Source: Craurococcus roseus (GTDB lineage: Bacteria; Pseudomonadota; Alphaproteobacteria; Acetobacterales; Acetobacteraceae). Taken from it: a DNA stretch of 64,000 nucleotides. Positions 15,460 to 25,579 of this stretch are shown here, piece after piece. Every line of letters begins with the position of its first letter. The first letter of the stretch is position 1. Below the pieces are notes generated by a model. That model saw nothing but the letters and a program-made list of their open reading frames with translations, was not told where the DNA came from and made no database searches. The position numbers and the translations under genes are program-made. Location: positions 1 through 64,000 of the forward strand of contig NZ_BAAAFZ010000007.1 of the NCBI RefSeq assembly GCF_039523795.1, read 5' to 3'.

Positions 15460-17124
15460 CTACCGCCTAACTTCCTCCAACCCATGCTGCTCCCGCACCG
15501 CGTGGAAGCGCAGCATCGGCCACTCCTCCTCCGCCCGGTTCCGCCGCCAATCGGAGGTGAAGAACGCCACCAGCGCGCCGTCGTGGTCCTCGCCGGCGTC
15601 GCGGCGGTTGGCGGCGGCGAAGCGCTCCAGCGCCGCGCGGCCCTCCGCGTCCGCCACCGCCGGCGCCACCCAGCGCGCCACCGTCCACATGGAGGTGTCG
15701 AAGCCGGCGGGGACGCCGTACTCCACGCGCAGCCGGCTTTGCAGCACGTCGAGCTGGAGCTGCCCGACCACGCCCACCACCGGCGGCGAGCCGTCGAGCG
15801 GGCGGAAGAGCTGCACCACCCCCTCCTCGGCGAGTTGCCCGAGCGCGGTGCGGAGCTTCTTCGCCCCCATCGGGTCTTCGAGGCGGACGGTGCGGAGGAT
15901 CTCGGGGGCGAAGGAGGGCACGCCGCGGAAGTTCAGCTCCTCGCCTTCCGTCAGCGTGTCGCCGATGCGGAGCGTGCCGTGGTTGGCCACGCCCACCACG
16001 TCGCCCGGCCAGGCCTCCTCGGCCACTTGGCGCTCCTTGGCGAAGAAGAAGAGCGGCGCGTTGACCGGCACCTGCTTGCCCGTCCGCACCTGCTTCAGCC
16101 GCATCCCTTTCACCAGCTTGCCGGAGCACAGGCGCACGAAGGCCACGCGGTCGCGGTGGTTGGGGTCCATGTTGGCCTGGACCTTGAACACGAAGCCGGT
16201 CAGCCGGTCCTCGCCGGGGGCCACCTTGCGCGGGTCGGCGGCGCGGGCGTGCGGCGGGGGCGCGTGGCGGGCGAGGCCGTCCAGCAGGTGGCCGATGCCG
16301 AAGTCGCGGAGCGCGCTGCCGAAGAACACCGGCGTCAGGTGGCCTTCGCGGAAGGCCTCGGCGTCGAACTCCGGGCAGGCGGCTTCGGCCAGCGGCGCTT
16401 CCTCGCGGAGGGCGGCGGCGCGTTCGGGGCCGACCAGGGCGTCGAGGCGCGGGTCGTCCAGGCCGTCGAGCGCGACGGAGTGCGCGTCGTCGGCGTCCAC
16501 CGGCAGGAAGCGGCGGTTCAGCATGTCCCAGGTGCCGGCGAACTCGGAGGCGCGGCCGACCGGCCAGGCCACGGGGGCGGCGTCGAGCGCCAGGGTCTTC
16601 TCGATCTCGTCGATCAGCTCGAAGGGGTCGCGGGCTTCGCGGTCCATCTTGTTGATGAAGGTGATGATCGGGATGTTCCTGAGGCGGCAGACCTCGAACA
16701 GCTTGCGGGTCTGCGCCTCGATGCCCTTGGCGGCGTCCAGCACCATCACCGCGGCGTCCACGGCGGTGAGCGTGCGGTAGGTGTCCTCCGAGAAGTCCTC
16801 GTGGCCCGGCGTGTCGAGCAGGTTGAAGACCAGGCCGCCGCGCTCGAAGGTCATCACGGAGGTGGCGACCGAGATGCCGCGGTCCTGCTCGATCTTCATC
16901 CAGTCGGAGCGGGTGCGGCGGGCGTTGCCCTTGGCGCGCACGGCGCCGGCGAGCTGGATGGCGCCGCCGCGGAGCAGGAGGCGCTCGGTGAGCGTGGTCT
17001 TGCCGGCGTCGGGGTGGGCGATGATGGCGAAGGTGCGCCGGCGCGCGGCTTCGCGGGCGATGGCGGCGTCCGCGGGGGCGTCGGCCGGGGCGGCATCGAG
17101 GCCGTCCGGCGGCATGGCGTTCAT
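15460..17124 (-). CDS. prfC: peptide chain release factor 3
   Basis: A 554-residue translational GTPase. G1 AHPDAGKTTLTERLL, the G2 region SDWMKIEQDRGISVATSVM, G3 DTPGHEDFSEDTYRTL and G4 NKMDREARDP are all present. The TRTRSDWMKIE region and the C-terminal domain III ending with EQHGLEEVRR identify RF3 rather than EF-G. RF3 recycles RF1/RF2 from terminating ribosomes. It marks the right-hand edge of the accessory interval. Confidence 0.94.
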   Translation of the reverse strand: MNAMPPDGLDAAPADAPADAAIAREAARRRTFAIIAHPDAGKTTLTERLLLRGGAIQLAGAVRAKGNARRTRSDWMKIEQDRGISVATSVMTFERGGLVFNLLDTPGHEDFSEDTYRTLTAVDAAVMVLDAAKGIEAQTRKLFEVCRLRNIPIITFINKMDREARDPFELIDEIEKTLALDAAPVAWPVGRASEFAGTWDMLNRRFLPVDADDAHSVALDGLDDPRLDALVGPERAAALREEAPLAEAACPEFDAEAFREGHLTPVFFGSALRDFGIGHLLDGLARHAPPPHARAADPRKVAPGEDRLTGFVFKVQANMDPNHRDRVAFVRLCSGKLVKGMRLKQVRTGKQVPVNAPLFFFAKERQVAEEAWPGDVVGVANHGTLRIGDTLTEGEELNFRGVPSFAPEILRTVRLEDPMGAKKLRTALGQLAEEGVVQLFRPLDGSPPVVGVVGQLQLDVLQSRLRVEYGVPAGFDTSMWTVARWVAPAVADAEGRAALERFAAANRRDAGEDHDGALVAFFTSDWRRNRAEEEWPMLRFHAVREQHGLEEVRR

Positions 17125-17414
17125 GGCTTTGGCGTGTTCCGAGGTGCGGGGGGATTCGGTCCGTATCTAAGCATTGCGGTCTCCCGACGCCAGCGCACCC
17201 GGGCGTCGGGGGCTCGTGCCGCCTCTGGCCGGCCGCGGGGGGGGCCGCCCAACGTCGGCCTCGGCGGGTCCGGCGGCCCGCGCCTCCCCCGAAGGGAGGC
17301 CTGGACCAGGGCCGGCGCGGACCGGCGAACCGGAGCGAGGCGGTGGCCGGAGCCCCGCCGTGGCCCCGCGGCTCCGGCCGGCGGGCCCCGGGGAACGGCC
17401 GGGGCGGCGCCCGC

Positions 17415-19422
<2,008 letters not shown>

Positions 19423-19762
19423 GGCACCTGTCCGTGCTGGCCCGCCGCGGCCGAGGCCGCGCGGGACGGGATGCGACGCCTGGAACGTGCTGCTTCCCAA
19501 CATGGGAAGGTAAGGGGCGGATCCGCGGCCGCGGCCACCGATCCGCAACGCACCGAACCTCCGCGAAGGCAAGGTCCATGACTGGCCGCGGCCGCCGCGA
19601 ACGCCCTCTTGGCGCCGCGTGTCGGGCGGGTCGAACGCCGAGGCCGCCGTGCTCGAAGCCAACGCGGCGGTGGCTGCCGAGGCGCCGCGGTCGCGCCCGG
19701 TTCTCACCCGATCCGAGCGGGCGCGGTGCTTGTCCGGGCGCCGCAGGCGCGCGGCGCCGGAA
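19423..19762. other. copA upstream region, no gene
   Basis: 340 bp between the broken copA and the MafI-like gene. It holds the CueR/MerR-type operator listed separately. No cueR gene or other credible coding frame is seen. Confidence 0.55.
19493..19509 (-). promoter_or_regulatory. CueR/MerR-type operator of copA
   Basis: On the minus strand ACCTTCCCATGTTGGGAAG contains the perfect dyad CTTCCCA-TGT-TGGGAAG. ACCTTCC...GGAA is the CueR box known from copper promoters. A -35-like CTTACC overlaps its left end and a CACGTT lies 19 bp on, the long spacer typical of MerR-family promoters. Located about 70 bp before the copA start. Confidence 0.65.
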
Positions 19763-20083
19763 TCACCCCTCCGTCCGCCCGCCGCGGTAGCGCCGCCATT
19801 CCGCCAGCGGCTCCGAGTCGGCGAGGCCCATCAGGGCGGCCGCGTCTTCCACCCGGGCGTCAAGGGCGGCGGGGTGGAGGCCGGCCCGCATGGCGATGCA
19901 CACCAGCAGCTCCAGGGCGAGCGCCGGCTCGTTGTGCTCGATGTACTCCCGCGCCTGCGCCGTGGCCGCCTCGTCGCCCAGTTCAGACGCCACGCGGCGC
20001 TCCATGTCCGTGAGCGCCGCCCGCATGCGCGCCCAGTGCTCCCGGAGGGCGTCGTCGCCTCCGTGCCCGCCGGGCGCCGTCAC
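19763..20083 (-). CDS. MafI-like immunity protein (probable)
   Basis: A 106-residue soluble protein starting at a GTG that overlaps the stop of the EndoU gene (GTGA). The helical segment AREYIEHNEPALALELLVCIAMRAGLHPAALDARVEDAAALMGL resembles MafI-type immunity proteins (EYIxxNEpgLALE pattern), which protect against EndoU-type MafB toxins. The overlap with a nuclease gene is the main support; family assignment rests on motif memory and is moderate. Confidence 0.6.
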   Translation of the reverse strand: MTAPGGHGGDDALREHWARMRAALTDMERRVASELGDEAATAQAREYIEHNEPALALELLVCIAMRAGLHPAALDARVEDAAALMGLADSEPLAEWRRYRGGRTEG

Positions 20084-20544
20084 CGCTCCGGGTTCCGCGG
20101 CGCGTTGGTCGGGTAGCCTGTGACGATCGTGCGCCCGTCGCGTTCCACCACCACGCGGAGGTCCACGCCGTCGCGGCGGCCCGTCACCACCGTGCGGCCG
20201 TCGGCTTCCACCCGGCGGCGGGAGGCGGGGTCGTTGGCGACGTCCTCGATCGACGCGATGATGCGGTCGTCGGACCAGCCCGCGGGGAACTCGCTCTTTC
20301 CGGGGATGCCGCGGCCCGGGCGGTGCCCGCCGCCCCTCGCGTCGCCCTCCAGGATGTGGACGCGCCGGGCCGGGGTGACGACCGCCGCCGCCTGCCGCGC
20401 CTCGGCGGACCGCTGCTGCTCTTGCGTGCCCATCCCGGTGAGCGGCGGCGGGTCGCGCACCATGGCGACGACGGCGCCGAGCACCGCCGCCACGCAGGCC
20501 AGCACCAACGCGACCGCGCGGCCCCGGCCCAGGAACCAGCCCAC
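20080..20544 (-). CDS. membrane-anchored EndoU-domain nuclease toxin
   Basis: A 154-residue protein. Residues 9-28 form one hydrophobic helix (signal or anchor). Residues ~60-150 match bacterial EndoU nucleases: RVHILEGDARGGGHRPGRG, then IPGKSEFPAGWSDDRIIASIEDVANDP and a final TIVTGYPTN. Candidate catalytic residues are His63, His74, Lys83 and the T/Y of TGYPT (142-146). EndoU domains are tRNA- or RNA-cleaving effector tips of contact-dependent and Maf toxins. Here the domain is not fused to a long delivery protein; it has only a Sec-type helix. The next gene looks like its immunity protein. Confidence 0.75.
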   Translation of the reverse strand: MGWFLGRGRAVALVLACVAAVLGAVVAMVRDPPPLTGMGTQEQQRSAEARQAAAVVTPARRVHILEGDARGGGHRPGRGIPGKSEFPAGWSDDRIIASIEDVANDPASRRRVEADGRTVVTGRRDGVDLRVVVERDGRTIVTGYPTNAPRNPER

Positions 20545-20562
20545 GGGAGCCTTCCCCTCCCC

Positions 20563-21351
20563 CTACCGCCGCACCGGGTCGAGGCCGGTGGCGGCCACGG
20601 CCGGCGCGGCGGCGGGCGAGGCCAGGAAGCGGATCAGCTCCCGCGCCGCGTCCGGCTGCCGCGACCCGGCGGCTATGCCGGCGGAGAACACCGTCACCCG
20701 TTGCAGCTCCGGCGGCAGCGGGCCGAGCATCTCGATGCCCGCGATGGGCAGCAATTCGCTGATCTGCTGCAGGCCGAGTTCCGCGTCGCCGCGCGCCACC
20801 ACGCTGCCGACGCGCTCGCTCAGGATGCGCCGGGACTTGGGCAGCACCTCGTCGGCGACGCCGAGGCGCCGCACCATTTCGTCGGAGAAGTGCACGCCGC
20901 TGGCGCTGGCCGAGTAGGCGATGGATTTGGCGTCCAGCAACGCGCGGCGCACCGCCTCGACCGAGCCCATGTCGGGCTTGGGCGCGCCGGCGCGCGCAGC
21001 GAAGCCGATGCGCGACTCCGCCAGGTCGACGCGGCTGTTCTCCACCGCCCTGCCCTGCCGGACCAGGCTTTCCAACCCGGAGGCGGCGAGGATCAGCACG
21101 TCGGCCGGCTCGCCCCGCGCCAAGCGCTGCGGAATGGCGTCCGGCGCGTCGCCCATGGAGGCGCCGTAGGCGCTGACCACGGTGTGGCCGGTGTCCTTCT
21201 CGAAAGCGGGGACCAGCGCCCGGTAGGCGGCGGTGAAGCCGCCGGAGGCCATCACCCGTATCTCGGCCGCCGCCGCGGCGCCGGCCAGAGCCAGCCAAGC
21301 CGCCAGCGCGCCGAGGATCAAACGCCGCCGGCGCGGCCTCGCCTCCACCAT
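20563..21351 (-). CDS. ModA-like periplasmic substrate-binding protein
   Basis: A 262-residue type 2 periplasmic binding protein. A clear signal peptide (RRRRLILGALAAWLALAGAAAAA) precedes EIRVMASGGFTAAYRALVPAFEKDTGHTVVSAYG, then RLARGEPADVLILAASGLESLV and SAGIAAGSRQPDAARELIRFLASP. These are ModA-family features. No ABC permease or ATPase is adjacent, and many such orphan ModA-like proteins bind something other than molybdate, so no symbol is given. Confidence 0.85.
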   Translation of the reverse strand: MVEARPRRRRLILGALAAWLALAGAAAAAEIRVMASGGFTAAYRALVPAFEKDTGHTVVSAYGASMGDAPDAIPQRLARGEPADVLILAASGLESLVRQGRAVENSRVDLAESRIGFAARAGAPKPDMGSVEAVRRALLDAKSIAYSASASGVHFSDEMVRRLGVADEVLPKSRRILSERVGSVVARGDAELGLQQISELLPIAGIEMLGPLPPELQRVTVFSAGIAAGSRQPDAARELIRFLASPAAAPAVAATGLDPVRR

Positions 21352-21402
21352 CGCAAGCCCTCCCTTCTGCCCGGCGACGCTAAACCGGGGGCGGGTCCGG
21401 GA

Positions 21403-21936
21403 CTACCCGGCGGCGGGGGCTTCCGCCAGCAGCGCCCGCAGGTCCAGCCGGCGCGTCACCATGGCGAGGCCGCCCCGCTCGTCGCGCGGCCATTCCGCGC
21501 GGTCGCGGTCGCGGTACAGCTCGACGCCGTTGCCGTCCGGGTCGCGCAGGTAGAGCGCCTCGCTCACCCCGTGGTCGGAGGCGCCTTCCAGCTCGATGCC
21601 GGCGTCGAGCACGCGCCGCAGCGCCCGGGCGAGCGAGGGCCGGTCCGGGTAGAGCAGCGCCACGTGGTAGAGGCCGGTGGCGCCGGGCGGCGGCGGGGAG
21701 CCGCCGGCGCTTTCCCAGGTGTTGAGGGCGATGTGGTGGTGGTAGCCGCCGGCTGAGAGGAACACCGCGCGGTCGCCCATGCGCTGCTGTTCCTCCAGGC
21801 CGATCACGTCGCGCCAGAAGCGGAGGGCGCGGTCGAGGTCGGCGACCTTCAGGTGGACGTGGCCGATCCGCGCGCCGGGGTGGATGGGCGCGGCGCCGGT
21901 GGCGGCGCCATCATGGGCCGGGGCGTCGTCGGGCAT
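21403..21936 (-). CDS. VOC-family extradiol dioxygenase-like protein (CatE type)
   Basis: A 177-residue vicinal-oxygen-chelate protein. Two repeated VOC modules are visible: GHVHLKVADLDRALRFWRDVIGLE and later LYHVALLYPDRPSLARALRR, followed by ALYLRDPDGNGVELYRDR. The His residues and the final Glu are the usual metal ligands. The arrangement resembles CatE-like catechol 2,3-dioxygenases or glyoxalase relatives; substrate unknown. ATG 21936 is chosen because a GAGGAGCC ribosome-binding site lies just upstream. Confidence 0.83.
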   Translation of the reverse strand: MPDDAPAHDGAATGAAPIHPGARIGHVHLKVADLDRALRFWRDVIGLEEQQRMGDRAVFLSAGGYHHHIALNTWESAGGSPPPPGATGLYHVALLYPDRPSLARALRRVLDAGIELEGASDHGVSEALYLRDPDGNGVELYRDRDRAEWPRDERGGLAMVTRRLDLRALLAEAPAAG

Positions 21937-22002
21937 GGCGGGCTCCTCGCGCGTGTCCGGGCGGTAGATGGGCAGCGGCCGGCGGCGCTCCAAGCCGACG
22001 CG

Positions 22003-24264
22003 TCAGGCGACGGGCGGCGCCAGGGCCGGAACGCCCGTCGTTCGGGTCGCGGCGCCTCCCGCCGCCTCGCGCGCCTCGTCCCGCGCCGCCGGCGCTTGGA
22101 AGCGGCGCGCCGGGATGGCGAAGGAGCAGCGCAGGCCGTCCGCCGCCCACTCCATCACGGCTTCGCCGCCGAGCTGGCGCACCGTCCGCGCCACCAGCCG
22201 CGTGCCGAAGCCGGTCCGCGACGGCGGCCCGGCGAGCGTTGGCCCGCCGCTTTCGCGCCATTCCACCGCCAAGCCGTCCGCCGCCGGGCCGGCGCCGGGG
22301 CGCCAGCGGACCTCCACGCGCCCGCCCGGCCGGGACAGCGCGCCGTACTTGGCCGCGTTGGTGGCGAGTTCGTGCAGCACCATGCCGAAGGGCTGGGCGG
22401 CTTCGGGCGACAGCAGCGCCGGCGGGCCGTCCAGGACCAAGCTCCCTTCGCCGCCGCCGGCGTAGGGCGCCAGTTCCGCTTCCGCCAGGTCGCGCAGTTC
22501 CGCCCCCGCCCAGCGGTCGCGCGAGAGCAGGGTGTGCGCCCGCGCCATGGCGGCGACGCGGCCTTCGAGGGTGGCCGCGAAGCGGCACGCTTCCGGGCCT
22601 TCGGCGGGGGTCAGGCGCAGCATCGCTTGCACCACGGCCAAGGCGTTGCGCGCGCGGTGGTCCACCTCCCGCATGAGCAAGGTTTGCAGCTCGTCGGCCC
22701 GCTTCTGGTCTGTGACGTCCGTGATCACGGCGGCGGCGCGGGCGGGCCGCCCTTCGTCGTCGCGCGCCGCGACGGCGACGCTGCCGCGCACCCACACCGC
22801 GGCGCCGTCCGGCCGGACGTAACGGCGCTCGTCCTCGAAGCGGCCGTCCGGGGACGCGTCGGCCTCGGCGGCGCCGAAGGGCGCGTCGCGCTCGTCGGGG
22901 TGGCGGATGTCTTCCGGCCCCAGGCCGCCCGTCAGCTCCGCTTCCCCGCGGCCGACCATCTCGCAGAAGCGGCGATTGACCCGCAGGTAGCGCCCGGTGC
23001 GCAGGTCCACCTCCGCCATGCCGGCGGCGGAGGTCTCGAAGATGGCGCGGAACTCCGCTTCGCCGGCGCGCAACGCGGCTTCCGCCGCCTTGCGGTCGGT
23101 GATGTCGTGGTGCGCGGTGTAGGCGACTTCCCGTCCGTCGAGGACGATGCCGCAGGCCCGCACCAGCACGTCCCGGACCGTGCCGTCCTTTCCACGGTGC
23201 CGGGCCTCGAACTCCTGGACGCCCGGCCGCAGCGTATGGGCGCGGGCGCGGCGGCGGATGGCGGCCATGTCGGCCAGGGCGTCTACGTCCACCATCGTCA
23301 GGCGGGCGAATTCCTCGCGCGTGTAACCGAGTTCCTCGCAGGCGCGGTCGTTGAAGGCGAGCACGCCGAAGCTCACCGGGTCCACGATGACGATGGAGAA
23401 GGGCGCCGCGTCGAACAGGCCGCGGAAGCGTTCCTCCGCCTGCCGCAGCGCCGCTTCCGTCGCCTTGGCGGCGGTGATGTCCACCTCGATGCCGTCCCAA
23501 GCGGTGGTGCCGTCCAGCAGGGTACGCGGCGCCGCGCTGAGCCGCGACCAGCGGAGCCCGCGGCCCGACGGCGCGCGGAAGGGAAGCTCGATGCGGAAGG
23601 TGTCGCGCGCGGCGGCGGCCCGCGCCAGTTCCCGGGCGAAGCGCGCGCGGTGCCCGGCCCCGATCCGCTGGAACAGCAGCGACGGGTCGGCGAGGACGGC
23701 GGCGGCGGAAACCCCGTGCAGCCTTTCCACCCCGTTGCTGATGTGGGCGAAGCGCCAGGACGCCGGCCCGCCCGGCGCCGGCGCGACCTGGAAGATCAAA
23801 CCGTCGGGCAGGTTGTCGGCCAAGGCGCGGAGGCGCGCCTCGCTTTCGGCCAAGGCCGCGATGGCCGCGCGTTCGGACGCGGTGCAATCGTGCGGCCGGG
23901 CGCCGGCTCCCTGGTGTCCGGCGGCAGTCCGGGGACCGCCCGGGTCCGCTCCGCCCGCCCCTGTTCGGCCATGGCCGGGGGCGGCCGGCGTGACACCCGG
24001 CCAGTGCAACAAAAGCCGCACGCGTCCCAAAGCCGCGAGCAGCGACCCCCCGCTCGTTGCAAAGGCAGACCCGAGGGCTCTAGACGCCCAGGATGTAGGC
24101 GCAGCGGCCAGCAGCGCCGAAAAGCATCCGCGGGCGCTGATGGAGGATCGCGGGAAAGCTTTCATCGCGGGACGTGGCCGCGCCCGAGTCGGCGCGGGGC
24201 CGTGCTGGTCGCCTTCCGCACCGGCGGTCTCGCCGACCCAATGACTGGACATCCGCCGCGCCAC
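22003..24264 (-). CDS. PAS-PAS-PAS HWE-family sensor histidine kinase
   Basis: Cytoplasmic sensor kinase with three PAS units (roughly residues 140-270, 275-400 and 405-530), each followed by a PAC-like end (DITAAKATEAALRQAEERF, DITDRKAAEAALRAGEAEF, DVTDQKRADELQ). It ends in an HWE kinase domain. LLMREVDHRARNALAVVQAMLRLT is the phospho-acceptor box, LHELATNAAKYGALS the N box, and VEWRESGGP the W-x-E motif. HWE kinases often respond to light or redox through PAS domains. The first ~130 codons do not look like protein; true coding probably begins near 23884, and the start is unresolved. No response regulator is adjacent. Confidence 0.85.
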   Translation of the reverse strand: MARRMSSHWVGETAGAEGDQHGPAPTRARPRPAMKAFPRSSISARGCFSALLAAAPTSWASRALGSAFATSGGSLLAALGRVRLLLHWPGVTPAAPGHGRTGAGGADPGGPRTAAGHQGAGARPHDCTASERAAIAALAESEARLRALADNLPDGLIFQVAPAPGGPASWRFAHISNGVERLHGVSAAAVLADPSLLFQRIGAGHRARFARELARAAAARDTFRIELPFRAPSGRGLRWSRLSAAPRTLLDGTTAWDGIEVDITAAKATEAALRQAEERFRGLFDAAPFSIVIVDPVSFGVLAFNDRACEELGYTREEFARLTMVDVDALADMAAIRRRARAHTLRPGVQEFEARHRGKDGTVRDVLVRACGIVLDGREVAYTAHHDITDRKAAEAALRAGEAEFRAIFETSAAGMAEVDLRTGRYLRVNRRFCEMVGRGEAELTGGLGPEDIRHPDERDAPFGAAEADASPDGRFEDERRYVRPDGAAVWVRGSVAVAARDDEGRPARAAAVITDVTDQKRADELQTLLMREVDHRARNALAVVQAMLRLTPAEGPEACRFAATLEGRVAAMARAHTLLSRDRWAGAELRDLAEAELAPYAGGGEGSLVLDGPPALLSPEAAQPFGMVLHELATNAAKYGALSRPGGRVEVRWRPGAGPAADGLAVEWRESGGPTLAGPPSRTGFGTRLVARTVRQLGGEAVMEWAADGLRCSFAIPARRFQAPAARDEAREAAGGAATRTTGVPALAPPVA

Positions 24265-24331
24265 CTTAACCGGGCGGCTTCGAGGCGGCCCAGGTGGTGA
24301 GTGCTAGCGCACAACGACAACATCAATCAAC

Positions 24332-24354
24332 CGGGACCGCGTCACACGCGATCC
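24332..24354 (-). terminator. possible rpoH terminator hairpin
   Basis: GGGATCGCGT-GTG-ACGCGGTCCC on the minus strand forms a 10-bp stem with one mismatch, followed by a T/G-rich stretch. It is about 100 nt beyond the rpoH stop, so the assignment is tentative. Confidence 0.35.
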
Positions 24355-24457
24355 CGATTTCAGCGAAGGGCACCGTCGGGCAGCACCTCAGCCCTACTTC
24401 CTTACCATCCTACCGGGCTCTGAGCGCCTTCGGACGCGGGCGGGCCGGGGGCGGAGG

Positions 24458-25345
24458 TCAGGCCGTGGCGAGCCTGCGCTCCACGATCTGGGTCTTCATG
24501 CCCTTCTGGAGCTTTTCGAAGGCGCGGACCTCAATCTGGCGGACGCGCTCGCGGCTGATGTTGTACTGTTGCGAGAGCTCCTCCAGCGTGGTCGGCTCGT
24601 CCTTCAGCCGGCGCTCGATCAGGATGTGGCGCTCGCGCTCGTTCAGGCCCTTCAGGGCCTCGCCGAGCAGCATCCGCCGGTTGGACAAGTCCTCACGGTC
24701 GGCCAACTCGCTTTCCTGGGTTTCGCCGTCGTCCACCAGCCAGTCCTGCCACTCGCCCTCGCTGTCGGCGCGGACGGGGGCGTTGAGGCTGTGGTCGGGC
24801 GAGGCCAAGCGACGGTTCATGGAGATGACATCGTTCTCGGGCACCTGAAGCGCCTTGGCGATCTTCTCCACCTGCTCCGGCTGCAAATCGCCCTCCTCCA
24901 AGGCCGCCATCTGGCCCTTGAGCCGGCGGAGGTTGAAGAACAGCTTCTTCTGGGCGGCCGTCGTACCCATCTTCACCAGGGACCAGGAGTGCAGGATGTA
25001 TTCCTGGATGGCGGCCCTGATCCACCACATGGCGTAGGTGGCGAGGCGGAAGCCGCGGTCCGGGTCGAACCGCTTCACCGCCTGCATCATGCCGACGTTG
25101 CCTTCGGAGATCAGCTCGCCCACCGGCAGGCCGTAGCCGCGGTAGCCCATGGCGATCTTGGCCACCAAGCGGAGGTGCGAGGTGACGAGCTTATGGGCGG
25201 CGCGCTCGTCGCCGTGTTCCTTCCAGCTCTTGGCGAGCCGCAGCTCCTCCTCGGGGGTGAGCATCGGGAACTTGCGAATTTCTTGCAGATAACGAGAAAG
25301 ATTGCCCTCGGGGGCGATCGGAAGGCTGGAGAGCGAAGAAGCCAT
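24458..25345 (-). CDS. rpoH: RNA polymerase sigma-32 (heat shock) factor
   Basis: A 295-residue group 3 sigma factor. NLSRYLQEIRKFPMLTPEEELRLAKSW, region 2 (LRLVAKIAMGYRGYGLPVGELISEGNVGMMQAVKRFDPDRGFRLATYAMWWIRAAIQEYIL) and region 4 (TTLEELSQQYNISRERVRQIEVRAFEKLQ) are complete. QKKLFFNLRRLKG is the RpoH box that separates it from RpoD. Directs heat-shock gene transcription. ATG 25345 (MASSLSS) is preferred by family pattern; ATG 25354 sits only 3 nt after an AGGAGG and is less likely. Confidence 0.95.
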   Translation of the reverse strand: MASSLSSLPIAPEGNLSRYLQEIRKFPMLTPEEELRLAKSWKEHGDERAAHKLVTSHLRLVAKIAMGYRGYGLPVGELISEGNVGMMQAVKRFDPDRGFRLATYAMWWIRAAIQEYILHSWSLVKMGTTAAQKKLFFNLRRLKGQMAALEEGDLQPEQVEKIAKALQVPENDVISMNRRLASPDHSLNAPVRADSEGEWQDWLVDDGETQESELADREDLSNRRMLLGEALKGLNERERHILIERRLKDEPTTLEELSQQYNISRERVRQIEVRAFEKLQKGMKTQIVERRLATA

Positions 25346-25525
25346 CGGAAACATCTGCCTCCTGGCCGAATGGGACCACCCCGTGACGGCGGAGTCCCCT
25401 TCGGCGGTGCGGTATGTCGCCAGAACGCCGGGCGGGCCCAACCTGCGCAGCGATGCTCCGGTCACGACAGAGCGAGGAGGCTTGCAACAGGCATAGCGCG
25501 GCACCCACCCGGTGCTGCGAAGAGT

Positions 25526-25554
25526 TTTATACCAAAAACGCCGTTCAAGTTCAA
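25526..25554 (-). promoter_or_regulatory. sigma-70-type promoter of rpoH
   Basis: Minus strand TTGAAC (25549-25554), 17-bp spacer, TATAAA (25526-25531). A second TTGAAC overlaps the spacer. It implies a start near 25519 and a 5' leader of about 170 nt, long enough for structure-based heat control as known for other rpoH mRNAs. Confidence 0.7.
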
Positions 25555-25556
25555 GG

Positions 25557-25579
25557 AAAACCGACTGCTACAGTCGGTT
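25557..25579 (-). terminator. rho-independent terminator of rluD
   Basis: AACCGACTG-TAG-CAGTCGGTT (9-bp perfect stem, 3-nt loop) on the minus strand, followed by TTTTCC. It starts inside the rluD stop codon, and its far side nearly touches the rpoH promoter, so one element separates the two genes. Confidence 0.75.

Noticed and set aside
21853..24300. Large plus-strand open frame over the VOC and kinase genes
   Set aside because: Antisense to two well-supported minus-strand genes; composition-driven.
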